Source of the DNA: Pseudolabrys sp.
GTDB taxonomy: Bacteria; Pseudomonadota; Alphaproteobacteria; Rhizobiales; Xanthobacteraceae
Assembly: GCA_030655215.1 (NCBI GenBank)
Contig: JAURVZ010000053.1
Location: 1-61,413 of the forward strand
Reading direction: 5' to 3'
DNA: 61,413 nucleotides
Positions 19,493 through 28,192 of the stretch are shown here, piece by piece. Made by a program: the position numbers and the translations under genes. The stretch's first letter is position 1. Every line of letters begins with the position of its first letter. Under the pieces are notes generated by a model. It was not told the origin of the DNA. It did no database searches and saw only the letters and a list, made by a program, of their open reading frames with translations.

Positions 19493-20446
19493 TTATAAGC
19501 GGCGCAGCGACACGTTCTCGACGTGATGGCTCGCGCCCTTCTTCAAAATCAAATCAGCACGCTGCCGCGTCGGCAAAATGTTTTCGTGCAGATTGACCAG
19601 GTTGATGCGTTCCCAGATCGACGATGCCGTGGTGACCGCTTCGTCGTCCGACAAATTCGAATAGCGATGGAAGTATGATTTCGGATCGCGGAATGCGGTC
19701 GAGCGCAATGTCAGGAAACGGTCGACGTACCAGGCCTTGAGCACGTCCTCATCGGCATCGAGATAGACCGAGAAATCGAAAAAGTCGGACACGAACGGGA
19801 TTGCCTTGCCATCCTTCGGCAGTCGCCCGGTCTGCAAGACATTCAAGCCCTCGACAATGAGAATGTCAGGGCGATCGACTTCGACCCACTGGTTCGGCGT
19901 GATGTCGTAAACCAGATGCGAATAGATCGGCGCCCGCACCGGCGCGCGACCGGCTTTCACATCTGTAAGAAAGCGCAGCAGCGCCGGCAGGTCGTAGCTT
20001 TCCGGAAAGCCTTTCTTCTCCATCAGGCCTTCGCGCTGCAGCACCGCGTTCGGAAACAGAAAGCCATCCGTGGTGATGAGCTCGACCTTCGGCACATGCG
20101 GCCAGCGCGCCAGCAGCGCCTGCAGCACGCGCGCCGTGGTCGACTTTCCGACCGCGACAGAGCCGGCAACGCCGATGATGTACGGCATCTTCAGGTCTTC
20201 GGTGCCGAGGAAGCGTTGCTGCGCGCGGAACAGCCGCTGCGTCGCCGCAACATAGAGATACAAGAGCCGCGACAAAGTCAGATAGACGTCCTCGACCTCG
20301 TGAATGTCGAGGCGGTCGTGCAACGAACGCAGCCGCTGCACCTCTTCAAGCGTCAGCGTCATCGGCGCGTCTTCGCGCAACGCCGCCCAAGCCTCGCGGG
20401 AGAAGGTGCGGTACGGCGACAGGTTTTCTTCGGTGCGCTGTTCCAT
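19493..20446 (-). CDS. coaA: Type I pantothenate kinase
   Basis: First enzyme of coenzyme A biosynthesis, phosphorylating pantothenate. The 317-residue protein has the P-loop [40 protein letters not shown] and [10 protein letters not shown], all characteristic of CoaA. It begins two bases after the hisE stop and is the last gene of the leftward his string, a linkage conserved in Rhizobiales. Expression probably follows the histidine operon. Confidence 0.97.
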   Translation of the reverse strand: MEQRTEENLSPYRTFSREAWAALREDAPMTLTLEEVQRLRSLHDRLDIHEVEDVYLTLSRLLYLYVAATQRLFRAQQRFLGTEDLKMPYIIGVAGSVAVGKSTTARVLQALLARWPHVPKVELITTDGFLFPNAVLQREGLMEKKGFPESYDLPALLRFLTDVKAGRAPVRAPIYSHLVYDITPNQWVEVDRPDILIVEGLNVLQTGRLPKDGKAIPFVSDFFDFSVYLDADEDVLKAWYVDRFLTLRSTAFRDPKSYFHRYSNLSDDEAVTTASSIWERINLVNLHENILPTRQRADLILKKGASHHVENVSLRRL

Positions 20447-20448
20447 AA

Positions 20449-20766
20449 TTATTTCCGCGCGGCTTTTTCAGCATGCCCGGATTGCGCTGTGCGCTTGTCC
20501 AGTTCCGCTTCAACCTCGGCCAGCGACACGCCGCGTGCCTTCAGCACCACCAGCAGATGATAGATCAGGTCCGACGCCTCGGCGACGAGATGCGCCTTGT
20601 CTTCCTGCACGGCGGCGATCGCCGTCTCGAAAGCTTCCTCGCCCATCTTCTTGGCGCAATGCGCTACGCCCTTGTCGAGCAGCGCACGCGTATAGGACTG
20701 CGCGGCGTCGGCTTGCGCGCGCTCGGCAATGCGCTTCTCGAGATCGGCCAAAGTGAACTTGCTCAT
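20449..20766 (-). CDS. hisE: Phosphoribosyl-ATP pyrophosphatase
   Basis: Second step of histidine biosynthesis, converting PR-ATP to PR-AMP. A 105-residue all-helical MazG-like enzyme with [13 protein letters not shown] and [20 protein letters not shown], which carry the metal-binding acidic residues. It is a stand-alone HisE rather than a HisIE fusion, so hisI is elsewhere. Lies between hisF and coaA in the same operon. Confidence 0.96.
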   Translation of the reverse strand: MSKFTLADLEKRIAERAQADAAQSYTRALLDKGVAHCAKKMGEEAFETAIAAVQEDKAHLVAEASDLIYHLLVVLKARGVSLAEVEAELDKRTAQSGHAEKAARK

Positions 20767-20802
20767 GAGGCTTCTCTTACCACTTGCTGCCGCTTTCGGG
20801 AA

Positions 20803-21579
20803 CTACGGGTCCAGCCGCATCGGCAGGCCGGATTGGGCCATATGGGTCTTGGCCTCGCGCACCGAATATTCGCCAAAATGGAAGATCGAGGCCGCCAGCA
20901 CCGCGGTGGCATGGCCGCCGCGAATACCTTCGACCAGATGATCGAGATTGCCGACGCCGCCGGAGGCGATCACCGGTACCGGCACCGCATCGGCCACCGC
21001 CGCCGTCAGCGCGATGTCGAAGCCGGACTTAGTGCCGTCGCGGTCCATCGAGGTCAGCAGGATTTCACCGGCGCCGAGCGACACCACTTCACGCGCATAC
21101 TCAACGGCATCGATGCCTGTCGACTTGCGGCCGCCAATGGTGAAAATCTCCCAGCGGTCTTTCTCGCCCGGCTGCGACACTTTTTTGGCGTCGATAGCAA
21201 CGACAATGCACTGGGTGCCGAATTTCTCGGCCGCTTCACGCACGAATTCACGCCGGGTTACAGCAGCGGTATTGATCGACACCTTGTCGGCGCCGCAGTT
21301 CAACAGCTTGCGAATATCCTCGACCGTGCGCACGCCACCACCGACCGTCAGCGGCATGAAGCAGGCTTCAGCCGTGCGCGTCACCACATCATAGATCGTG
21401 TCGCGGTTTTCATGGCTCGCGGTGATGTCGAGAAAGCAAAGCTCGTCGGCGCCGGCAGCGTCATAGGCAATCGCCGCTTCAACCGGATCGCCGGCATCGC
21501 GCAGATTGACGAAGTTGACGCCCTTGACGACGCGGCCGTCCTTGACGTCGAGGCAGGGAATGACGCGAACCTTGAACAT
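20803..21579 (-). CDS. hisF: Imidazole glycerol phosphate synthase, cyclase subunit
   Basis: TIM-barrel subunit that uses ammonia from HisH to form imidazole glycerol phosphate and AICAR. 258 residues, with [20 protein letters not shown] (catalytic Asp near residue 11), [20 protein letters not shown], and [15 protein letters not shown] (second catalytic Asp). All catalytic residues are present. Precedes hisE and follows a small membrane-protein gene in the leftward string. Confidence 0.97.
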   Translation of the reverse strand: MFKVRVIPCLDVKDGRVVKGVNFVNLRDAGDPVEAAIAYDAAGADELCFLDITASHENRDTIYDVVTRTAEACFMPLTVGGGVRTVEDIRKLLNCGADKVSINTAAVTRREFVREAAEKFGTQCIVVAIDAKKVSQPGEKDRWEIFTIGGRKSTGIDAVEYAREVVSLGAGEILLTSMDRDGTKSGFDIALTAAVADAVPVPVIASGGVGNLDHLVEGIRGGHATAVLAASIFHFGEYSVREAKTHMAQSGLPMRLDP

Positions 21580-21587
21580 GACGTTTC

Positions 21588-21881
21588 CTAAACCGCGCGC
21601 CGGGCGCGGATGTAAAGAACAAGCGCGGCGACCGCCCAGACACCCAGCGCCATGCCGGCCAGCGGCACCGTCATCAACGCCATCCAGCCCATGACGCCCA
21701 TCGCATAGAGCAGCGTGCCAAAGTCCATGCCGAGCAGGACACAGGCATGCACATTGCCTTCGTCCAGCTGGCAGCCGCCAATATTGGCAATGCCGATCGC
21801 CGTCAGCAGCGAAATGATCGGCGCAAGCGCGAACAGAACGATCAGCACCAGAACCAAGAGCATTGTCTTCTTGGTATTCAT
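21588..21881 (-). CDS. Small integral membrane protein
   Basis: A 97-residue protein with three hydrophobic segments (about residues 6-30, 47-66 and 70-90) and a basic C-terminal end (YIRARRAV). Two cysteines, in [17 protein letters not shown], lie in the first loop and could form a disulfide outside the membrane. It is inserted between hisA and hisF with gaps of only 6-8 bases, so it is co-transcribed with the histidine genes, but nothing in it suggests a role in histidine synthesis. Unrecognised family. Confidence 0.75.
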   Translation of the reverse strand: MNTKKTMLLVLVLIVLFALAPIISLLTAIGIANIGGCQLDEGNVHACVLLGMDFGTLLYAMGVMGWMALMTVPLAGMALGVWAVAALVLYIRARRAV

Positions 21882-21887
21882 GGCACC

Positions 21888-22622
21888 CTACCGCGCGGCG
21901 CTCTTGATCATTGCCAAAGCGGCCGCAGGATCAAGCCGGCCGTCATACAGGGCGCGGCCGGCAATGGCGCCTTCAAGCTTTTTGGCGCGCGGCTCGAGCA
22001 TCGCCTTGATGTCGTCGATCGAGCCAAGCCCGCCCGAGGCAATCACTGGGATATCGATGGCTTCGGCCAGCGCGATCGTCGCATCGAGATTGAGGCCTTG
22101 CAGCAGGCCGTCTCGGGCAATGTCTGTATAGATGATCGCCGATACGCCGGCGTCTTCGAAACGGCGGGCAATGTCGAGCACACTGAGCTCAGACGTTTCC
22201 GCCCAGCCTTGCACCGCCACCTTGCCGTCGCGCGCGTCGAGGCCAACGGCGACACGGCCGTGGTATTTCTTCGCCGCCTCTTTGACGAAGTCCGGATCGC
22301 GCACCGCGGCGGTGCCGATGATGACGCGGTCAACGCCTTTGCCGAGCCAGCCTTCCAAAGTCGCCATGTCGCGCACGCCGCCACCGAGCTGCACCGGAAT
22401 GCCGATGGTCTCGAGAATGCGATCGACCGCATCGGCGTTCACCGGCTTGCCGGCGAAGGCGCCGTCGAGATCGACGATGTGCAGATAATCGAAGCCCTGC
22501 ATTTCGAACGCCGCCGCCTGCGCCGCCGGGTCGCGGTGAAACACGGTGGCGCGCGCCATGTCGCCCTGCTCAAGACGAACGGCGAGGCCTTCCTTCAGAT
22601 CAATAGCAGGAAACAGGATCAT
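21888..22622 (-). CDS. hisA: ProFAR isomerase HisA
   Basis: Phosphoribosylformimino-AICAR-phosphate isomerase, a TIM-barrel enzyme. Begins [40 protein letters not shown] and [15 protein letters not shown] contain the catalytic and phosphate-binding residues. The ATG at 22622 overlaps the hisH TGA (ATGA), which supports it over the in-frame ATG nine bases upstream. Full length at 244 residues. Confidence 0.97.
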   Translation of the reverse strand: MILFPAIDLKEGLAVRLEQGDMARATVFHRDPAAQAAAFEMQGFDYLHIVDLDGAFAGKPVNADAVDRILETIGIPVQLGGGVRDMATLEGWLGKGVDRVIIGTAAVRDPDFVKEAAKKYHGRVAVGLDARDGKVAVQGWAETSELSVLDIARRFEDAGVSAIIYTDIARDGLLQGLNLDATIALAEAIDIPVIASGGLGSIDDIKAMLEPRAKKLEGAIAGRALYDGRLDPAAALAMIKSAAR

Positions 22623-23269
22623 GGCTTCCACTTCAAAAAATTCGCAATCAAGCGCAGGCCCAGACGCTGGCTCTTTTCCGGGTGAAACTGCGTGCCGACC
22701 ATGTTGTCGCGGCCGACGATTGCCGTGAGCGGACCGCCGTAATCGGCCTGCGCCACCAGGTCGCTTGGCTGCGCGGTCTTCAGTTCATAGGAGTGCACGA
22801 AATAGGCATGCAGGCCATCGCTGCCAAGCGGGATCTCGTCGAGCAGCGGATGCGCCTTGCGCAGGTCGAGCGTATTCCAGCCCATATGCGGGATCTTCAA
22901 CGCCGCATCTGACGGCGCGATACGATCAACCGCCCCGGGAATCCAGCCAAGGCCCGGCGTTTCGCCATGCTCGCGGCCGACATCGGCCATCAACTGCATG
23001 CCGACACAAATGCCGAAGAACGGTCTCCCATCTTTCCTGACGCGCTGCTCGAGCGCGTCGATCATTCCGGGGATTTCGTCGAGCCCACGGCGGCAATCGG
23101 CATAAGCGCCGACGCCCGGCAACACGATGCGATCCGCCTTCGCAATGTCTTCTGGCTTGCTGGTGACGAGGATCGGCTGATCGTGGCCGCTGTCACGCGC
23201 GGCGCGTGCGAAAGCTTTTGCCGCCGAGTGCAAATTGCCCGAGCCGTAATCGACAATGGCGACGCTCAT
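22619..23269 (-). CDS. hisH: Imidazole glycerol phosphate synthase, glutaminase subunit
   Basis: Class I glutamine amidotransferase that supplies ammonia to HisF. Starts [20 protein letters not shown]; the nucleophile Cys is in [15 protein letters not shown], and the His-Glu pair is in [14 protein letters not shown]. 216 residues. It overlaps hisA by four bases and its start overlaps the stop of the DUF2628 gene by four bases, so three genes are translationally coupled. Confidence 0.97.
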   Translation of the reverse strand: MSVAIVDYGSGNLHSAAKAFARAARDSGHDQPILVTSKPEDIAKADRIVLPGVGAYADCRRGLDEIPGMIDALEQRVRKDGRPFFGICVGMQLMADVGREHGETPGLGWIPGAVDRIAPSDAALKIPHMGWNTLDLRKAHPLLDEIPLGSDGLHAYFVHSYELKTAQPSDLVAQADYGGPLTAIVGRDNMVGTQFHPEKSQRLGLRLIANFLKWKP

Positions 23270-23772
23270 CGCGGCGCACCGGGCTCGGGAAACAGACCGA
23301 TAACATCGGACGGCGATGGCGCACCGCGCCGTACCGGTGTCGCATATGTTGCCGCGACCGGCGCCGCGGCAACATCCGCCGCGCGTTCTGTCCACGCGGC
23401 AAAGAAACGCCGCTCGGCGATTTCACGATCTTCGCCGACAACAAAGCCGAGCATCTTCCAGCGCCGGCGCGTCAGCGTCCAGCGGCGGATGGTCGCCGCT
23501 TCAAAGCCGATCAGCAGCGCGATCAGCACACTGGCTGTCGTCTGCACGATCGACGGCGCACCGGCGAAATGCAAGCCAACGGCAACAAGGATGGTCAGCG
23601 CGACATAGAGGAAGAACGCCAGCCACAGCCTCCGGAACAACAGCCAGAGCGGCGCCAGCACGAAAGCCCAGAAGTGGAATCCATCGCGCACGAAAGCAAA
23701 ACGCTCGGGAGCGATGACGCTCTCGGGCGCTTTCTTGCGCGGCGGCGGTTCGTGCACGGTGAAAGTGGGCAT
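23266..23772 (-). CDS. DUF2628 domain membrane protein
   Basis: A 168-residue protein with at least two membrane helices ([20 protein letters not shown] and a following ~20-residue stretch), matching the DUF2628 pattern [17 protein letters not shown]. The C-terminal third is soluble and basic. It lies between hisB and hisH and overlaps hisH by four bases; this gene is conserved in that place in many Rhizobiales. Function unknown; its linkage is probably historical rather than metabolic. Confidence 0.85.
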   Translation of the reverse strand: MPTFTVHEPPPRKKAPESVIAPERFAFVRDGFHFWAFVLAPLWLLFRRLWLAFFLYVALTILVAVGLHFAGAPSIVQTTASVLIALLIGFEAATIRRWTLTRRRWKMLGFVVGEDREIAERRFFAAWTERAADVAAAPVAATYATPVRRGAPSPSDVIGLFPEPGAPR

Positions 23773-23784
23773 CGGTCGCTTTCT

Positions 23785-23946
23785 TTACCCTCCCCCTTGT
23801 GGGGAGGGTCGCTCACCGGAGCTTTAGCGAAGGTGAGCGGGGTGGGGGTACTGGTTATTGAATGACGCTCATTGATAATTTCAACTACCCCCACCCGCTC
23901 ACGACCTTCGGTCGTTCGCCGCCCTCCCCACAAGGGGGAGGGCAAA
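23785..23946. repeat. Palindromic intergenic repeat (copy 2)
   Basis: The ends are inverted copies of TTTACCCTCCCCCTTGTGGG (one base changed on the right), with internal inverted pairs GCTCACC/GGTGAGC and GGTGGGGGTA/TACCCCCACC. Same ends as the element at 3732-3865 but a different centre. It splits the his operon between hisB and the DUF2628 gene, so it must be transcribed or have its own effect on the message there. Confidence 0.8.
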
Positions 23947-23950
23947 GAAG

Positions 23951-24544
23951 TCAGCCCCCCAACGTTCCCTTGGTCGACGGCACTTCGCCCTTGGCCCGCT
24001 CGTCGATCGCCACGGCGGCGCGCAGCGCCCGCGCCAGTCCCTTAAAGCATGACTCGGCAATATGGTGATCGTTCGTGCCGTACAAACATTCGGCATGCAA
24101 AGTGATGCCGGCGTTCATCGCGAAAGCCTGGAACCACTCCTGCACCAGCTCGGTGTCGAACGTCCCAACCTTGTCGCGCGAGAACGTCGCCTTGAACACT
24201 AGAAACGGCCGGCCGGAAATGTCGATGCAGACGCGCGTCAGTGCCTCGTCCATCGGAATATGGACGTCGGCATAGCGGGTGATGCCCTTCATGTCGCCGA
24301 GCGCTTGGCGAACGGCCTGGCCGAGCGCGATGCCGGTGTCCTCGGCGGTGTGGTGGAAGTCGATATGCAGGTCACCGACCGCCTTGACGGTGAGGTCAAT
24401 GCGCGAGTGCCGGGCCAAAAGGTCCAGCATATGGTCGAGGAAGCCGATGCCCGTCGAAATCGTCGACGTGCCCTTGCCGTCGAGGTCGACCGAGACCTCG
24501 ATATAGGTTTCCTTGGTCTTGCGCTTGATGGTGGCGGTTCGCAT
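23951..24544 (-). CDS. hisB: Imidazoleglycerol-phosphate dehydratase
   Basis: Removes water from imidazole glycerol phosphate. 197 residues with the two Mn-binding motifs [17 protein letters not shown] and [20 protein letters not shown]. It is the stand-alone dehydratase, without the phosphatase domain of E. coli HisB. The ATG at 24544 gives the family N-terminus ([19 protein letters not shown]); another ATG lies five codons upstream. First gene of the leftward histidine string, divergent from hslV; the 125-base interval shows no clear attenuator. Confidence 0.97.
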   Translation of the reverse strand: MRTATIKRKTKETYIEVSVDLDGKGTSTISTGIGFLDHMLDLLARHSRIDLTVKAVGDLHIDFHHTAEDTGIALGQAVRQALGDMKGITRYADVHIPMDEALTRVCIDISGRPFLVFKATFSRDKVGTFDTELVQEWFQAFAMNAGITLHAECLYGTNDHHIAESCFKGLARALRAAVAIDERAKGEVPSTKGTLGG

Positions 24545-24669
24545 GCCGGGATCCTTCATTCGCGGGCCTTTTATCAGGGGTTGCGGGGATTCGCCACAGC
24601 CCCCTACCCGGCGTTTGCAAACCCCCAAGGCCGTGCCTAGATGACCCGGATCGCAGGGGTAAGAGCGTT

Positions 24670-25221
24670 ATGGCAAGCAATGAAGTGCCGACCTGGCACG
24701 GCACCACCATCCTCACTGTCCGCAAGGACGGCATTGTCGCCGTGGGCGGCGACGGCCAGGTGTCGATCGGCGCCACGATCATCAAGGCCAATGCCAAGAA
24801 GGTCCGCCGGCTCGGCAAAGGCGACGTGATCGGCGGCTTTGCCGGCGCCACGGCCGATGCGTTTACCTTGTTCGAGCGGCTGGAAAGCAAGCTCGAGCAA
24901 TATCCAGGACAATTGCTGCGCGCCTCGGTCGAATTGGCTAAGGACTGGCGCACCGACCGCTATTTGCGCCGCCTCGAAGCAATGATGATCGTTGCTGACG
25001 CCAATGTCTCTCTTGTGCTAACCGGCACAGGCGACGTGCTGGAGCCGGAAATGGGTGTGGCCGGCATCGGCTCCGGCGGCAATTATGCCCTCGCTTCCGC
25101 GCGCGCGCTGGTCGATGGGCCGTTGAGCGCCGAGGAGATCGTCCGTAAGTCCCTCGATATCGCCGCCGATATCTGCGTGTACACCAATCGCAGCGTCACC
25201 GTCGAAACCCTGAAATCATAG
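24670..25221 (+). CDS. hslV: ATP-dependent protease subunit HslV (ClpQ)
   Basis: Proteasome-like peptidase that works with HslU. The catalytic N-terminal threonine of the mature enzyme is the first Thr in [12 protein letters not shown] (residue 12), so a short propeptide is removed. [20 protein letters not shown] and [14 protein letters not shown] are conserved. 183 residues, normal. It ends 12 bases before hslU. Divergent from hisB. A heat-shock promoter would be expected, but I could not find a convincing one in the interval. Confidence 0.97.
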   Translation: MASNEVPTWHGTTILTVRKDGIVAVGGDGQVSIGATIIKANAKKVRRLGKGDVIGGFAGATADAFTLFERLESKLEQYPGQLLRASVELAKDWRTDRYLRRLEAMMIVADANVSLVLTGTGDVLEPEMGVAGIGSGGNYALASARALVDGPLSAEEIVRKSLDIAADICVYTNRSVTVETLKS

Positions 25222-25233
25222 TCGAGTATTCAT

Positions 25234-26544
25234 TTGACCGACTTCTCCCCGCGCGAAATCGTTTCCGAACTCGACCGCTTCATTGTTGGCCAGAACGACG
25301 CCAAGCGTGCCGTTGCCATTGCGCTGCGCAATCGCTGGCGCCGCTTGCAGCTCGACGACAAGTTGCGCGAGGAAGTGCTGCCGAAGAACATTCTGATGAT
25401 CGGGCCGACCGGCGTCGGCAAGACCGAGATATCGCGCCGCCTCGCCAAGCTGGCCGGTGCGCCGTTCCTCAAGGTCGAAGCGACCAAGTTCACCGAAGTT
25501 GGTTATGTCGGCCGCGACGTTGAACAGATCATCCGTGATCTCGTCGAAATCTCGATCACGCTGACGCGTGACCGCAAGCGAAAAGACGTGCAGGCACGGG
25601 CTGAAACGGCTGCCGAGGAGCGCGTTCTTGACGCGCTGGTTGGCCCCGGCTCCGGCCCCTCGACGCGCGAAAGTTTTCGCAAACGCCTCCGCGCCGGTGA
25701 GTTGAACGACAAGGAAATCGAAGTCGAAGTTCAGGCCGGCGGTGGCGGCGGTATGCCGATGTTTGAAATTCCCGGCATGCCCGGCGCGCAAATGGGCGCC
25801 ATCAATATCGGCGACATCTTCGGCAAGATGAGCGGCGGCCGCACCAAGACGCGCCGCGTCACCGTGCTCGAGTCGCATGACATCCTGATCAACGAAGAGT
25901 CCGACAAGCTGCTCGACAATGAGCAGCTCATTCTTGAATCGATCAAGGTGGTCGAGCAGAACGGCATCGTCTTCCTCGACGAGATCGACAAGATCGCCGG
26001 CCGTGAAGGCCGCTCCGGTGCCGATGTGTCACGCGAAGGCGTACAACGCGATCTGCTGCCGTTGATCGAAGGCACCACCGTCAACACCAAGCATGGTCCG
26101 GTGAAGACCGATCATATTCTCTTCATTGCCTCGGGCGCGTTCCACATCTCGAAGCCGTCGGACCTGCTGCCCGAACTGCAAGGACGCTTGCCGATCCGCG
26201 TCGAGCTGCAAGCGCTGACGCGTGACGACTTCCGCCGCATCCTGACCGAGCCGGAAGCGTCGCTCATCAAACAATATGTCGCATTGCTGCACACCGAAGG
26301 CGTCACGCTCGATTTCACCGAGGATGCGATCGACGCGATTGCCAACATCGCCGTGTCGGTCAATTCGTCGATCGAGAATATCGGCGCCCGCCGCCTGCAA
26401 ACCGTGATGGAGCGGGTGCTCGACGAAATCTCGTTTGCCGCCACCGACCGCGCCGGAGAAACGGTGCGCATCGACGCCGCTTATGTCGACAAGCACATCG
26501 GCGACCTGGCCAAAAACGCCGATTTGAGCCGGTTTATTCTATAG
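25234..26544 (+). CDS. hslU: ATPase subunit HslU (ClpY)
   Basis: AAA+ unfoldase that feeds substrates to HslV. 436 residues. [20 protein letters not shown] is Walker [14 protein letters not shown] is Walker B, and the pore motif [14 protein letters not shown] follows. The I-domain (residues ~110-240) is complete and has a GGGGGMPMF segment. C-terminal [10 protein letters not shown] provides the tail that docks into HslV. Starts with TTG; co-transcribed with hslV. Confidence 0.97.
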   Translation: MTDFSPREIVSELDRFIVGQNDAKRAVAIALRNRWRRLQLDDKLREEVLPKNILMIGPTGVGKTEISRRLAKLAGAPFLKVEATKFTEVGYVGRDVEQIIRDLVEISITLTRDRKRKDVQARAETAAEERVLDALVGPGSGPSTRESFRKRLRAGELNDKEIEVEVQAGGGGGMPMFEIPGMPGAQMGAINIGDIFGKMSGGRTKTRRVTVLESHDILINEESDKLLDNEQLILESIKVVEQNGIVFLDEIDKIAGREGRSGADVSREGVQRDLLPLIEGTTVNTKHGPVKTDHILFIASGAFHISKPSDLLPELQGRLPIRVELQALTRDDFRRILTEPEASLIKQYVALLHTEGVTLDFTEDAIDAIANIAVSVNSSIENIGARRLQTVMERVLDEISFAATDRAGETVRIDAAYVDKHIGDLAKNADLSRFIL

Positions 26545-26654
26545 TTAGCCGGCCTGTCCGACACGGCGTTTATCGTGAATCACAATTAATGGTTGAATCT
26601 TTTGTAAGGCCATTACTATTGCCGCCGGGAAACAATTTATCCTGGGGGGCGACC

Positions 26655-27332
26655 ATGTCCGCGGGAAGCCGCAGCAAGTCAGGCGCAGTTGACGAGGCCG
26701 GGCGCCTTACTCCCGGTGCGCACCTGCGAGCGGAGATAGAGCGGCTCGGCCTTGATCAGGTCGCCGTCAGCAAAGCGACCGGTGTTTCTCGGCAATCCAT
26801 CAACAATGTCATCAATGGCCGGCAAACCGTTTCGCGAGCCTTGGCGGGCAAGCTCGGCCGCTTGACCGGGCGCAACTCCGAATACTGGCTCGCTGCGTTT
26901 TTTGACAAAGACGGCGAGACCCACAGCGCCCGCGAAAGTTACGTCAGCGGATTCCTGGTCAACCATCAGCTCATTCGCGCCGTGAAAGACGGTGTTATTC
27001 GCGTTGCACCGTTCGATTCCCACAATGTCCGCGCAGCCGCGGTCGATCTCACGCTAGGCAAAGGTTTGACGCTCACGCCCGGTGTGGTGGCAACCGCGCG
27101 CACGAGAGAACGAGTCGAGTTGCCGGTGGATTATCTCGGCCGCATAGGCATCGTTGGTGCGCTCGCGGCCGGTGGCATCCTCGCTATCCATGCGTTGCAA
27201 CTTGAGCCGGGGTTCAAGGGCGAGATTGAATTCAGCCTGTTCAATGTCAACAAACGACCGATCCAATTGAACTCGGGACAGCCCGTGGTTGGTCTGGAGA
27301 TCTTCCACCTCGCCACCACCCCGGACCTCTGA
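26655..27332 (+). CDS. HigA-type HTH protein fused to a degenerate dCTP-deaminase/dUTPase-fold domain
   Basis: A 225-residue two-domain protein. Residues ~15-85 form an XRE helix-turn-helix close to HigA antitoxins (LTPGAHLRAEIERLGLDQVA, VSRQSINNVINGRQTVSRAL, NSEYWLAAFFD). Residues ~95-225 look like dCTP deaminase: LVNHQLIRAVKDGVIRVAPF, then AAAVDLTLG, and QLEPGFKGEIEFSLFNVNKR with PIQLNSGQPVVGLEIF. The catalytic SSxxR motif of Dcd is absent and the position of the catalytic Glu (Glu138 in E. coli, in IVLEFYN) is Ser, so deamination is unlikely; nucleotide binding may remain. GGGGGG lies before the ATG; an earlier in-frame ATG at 26589 has no such site. No HigB toxin follows. Probably a nucleotide-responsive regulator; this is inference. 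Confidence 0.8.
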   Translation: MSAGSRSKSGAVDEAGRLTPGAHLRAEIERLGLDQVAVSKATGVSRQSINNVINGRQTVSRALAGKLGRLTGRNSEYWLAAFFDKDGETHSARESYVSGFLVNHQLIRAVKDGVIRVAPFDSHNVRAAAVDLTLGKGLTLTPGVVATARTRERVELPVDYLGRIGIVGALAAGGILAIHALQLEPGFKGEIEFSLFNVNKRPIQLNSGQPVVGLEIFHLATTPDL

Positions 27333-27386
27333 TTCGGCAATTCAACGTGTAACCGGAGGTTGCGTATAATCAAAATACAATAATTC

Positions 27387-27442
27387 TTGACACCACCGAT
27401 CGCGGGAATATCTTATGATTGCGGTCATGCTCGTCCGCAATC
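27387..27442 (+). promoter_or_regulatory. Promoter with operator-like inverted repeat before the 48-residue ORF
   Basis: TTGACA at 27387-27392, 16 bases, then TATCTT at 27409-27414, a near-consensus housekeeping promoter. Directly downstream GATTGCGG (27417-27424) and CCGCAATC (27435-27442) form a perfect 8+8 inverted repeat, placed where a repressor would block transcription or as a hairpin at the start of the transcript. Together they suggest a tightly controlled short transcript next to the HTH gene. Confidence 0.5.
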
Positions 27443-27473
27443 TTAACGGGAGTTTGTTTCGGGGGGTTTAGTC

Positions 27474-27620
27474 ATGCGTACCAAGAAACCTGGCGGCGGC
27501 TGGCGTGAAGAAGTCTTCGGCACTGTTTTTGAGCTTTATCTCGGCATTTCTCGGCTGATGGCGGCCTTGCAGGACGGCCCGCCGAGACCGCCCAGGAAAA
27601 AGCGGCCGCCTCGCCGCTAA
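27474..27620 (+). CDS. Small basic protein, 48 residues, unknown
   Basis: ATG preceded by GGGGGG at a good distance and by a promoter and inverted repeat. The protein starts MRTKKPGGGWREEVFGTVFE, has a short amphipathic/hydrophobic helix (LYLGISRLMAAL) and ends in a strongly basic Pro/Arg/Lys tail (RPPRKKRPPRR). No family recognised. It is downstream of the HTH-dCTP-deaminase-like gene on the same strand and overlaps the convergent smr stop by four bases. A small membrane- or nucleic-acid-binding peptide is possible; whether it is translated is not proven. Confidence 0.5.
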   Translation: MRTKKPGGGWREEVFGTVFELYLGISRLMAALQDGPPRPPRKKRPPRR

Positions 27621-28192
27621 TCGGCGCGGGCGCGCCGCACCCTGATGTACAGCGCGCCCTCGCCACCATGCGTGATGGCGGCGTCTTCGAAGCCGACCAC
27701 AAGCGAACGGAATTCCGGAAGGCCGAGCCATTGCGGCACCTGGCGCCGCAGCACGCCCATCTCGCCGCCGCGGCCTTTGCCGGTGATGACCAGCACCAGT
27801 CGGGCGTCGCGGTCATGCGCCGTCCGCAAGAACCGCAGCAGCACCGAATGCGCCTCGTGTTGCGTGAAGCCGTGCAGATCAAGCCGCGCATCGATCCCCT
27901 GCCTGCCCTTGGCAACACGCGACTTGGCGCGGCGCGTCAGCGGCTCCATGGATGGTGCAACCGGTTTGGGCGGCGGTGCTGCTGCGGGCGCGAAAGTTTT
28001 CTGCACCTTGGCCGGCTTGATGAATTTCGGTGGATGCTTGAGCGGCGGCTTCACTGCTTCCGGCGCTTCCGGATCATCGCTGGCGACGTTCTTCGCCTCG
28101 GCCCGCAGCGGCTTGATCGACTTGGCAATCGTCGTCCACAGCACGCGGTCTTCGTAAGTCAGGCCGCGGCGCCTCTTGCCGTCACGGGTCAT
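27617..28192 (-). CDS. Smr domain (MutS2-type) protein
   Basis: A 191-residue protein whose C-terminal ~85 residues are a Smr domain: DARLDLHGFTQHEAHSVLL with the LDLHG motif and LVLVITGKGRGGEMGVLRRQ with the TGKG motif. Smr domains are endonuclease/nucleic-acid-binding modules; recent work links several to ribosome rescue. The N-terminal half is a Pro/Lys-rich linker. Its start overlaps the mltA stop by one base, so they are co-transcribed, an arrangement conserved in Rhizobiales. Confidence 0.92.
   Translation of the reverse strand: MTRDGKRRRGLTYEDRVLWTTIAKSIKPLRAEAKNVASDDPEAPEAVKPPLKHPPKFIKPAKVQKTFAPAAAPPPKPVAPSMEPLTRRAKSRVAKGRQGIDARLDLHGFTQHEAHSVLLRFLRTAHDRDARLVLVITGKGRGGEMGVLRRQVPQWLGLPEFRSLVVGFEDAAITHGGEGALYIRVRRARAD

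Noticed and set aside
20473..21591. Plus-strand open frame of 372 codons across the his genes
   Set aside because: Antisense to hisE and hisF, both with complete catalytic motifs; product is rich in His/Arg, as expected of a shadow frame in GC-rich DNA.
24545..24669. Heat-shock promoter for hslVU or a his attenuator
   Set aside because: Looked for CTTG-N17 plus a suitable -10 and for a His-rich leader peptide; neither is convincing in this interval.
26589..26654. Upstream ATG for the HTH fusion gene
   Set aside because: No ribosome-binding site, whereas the ATG at 26655 follows GGGGGG and leaves the HTH domain whole.
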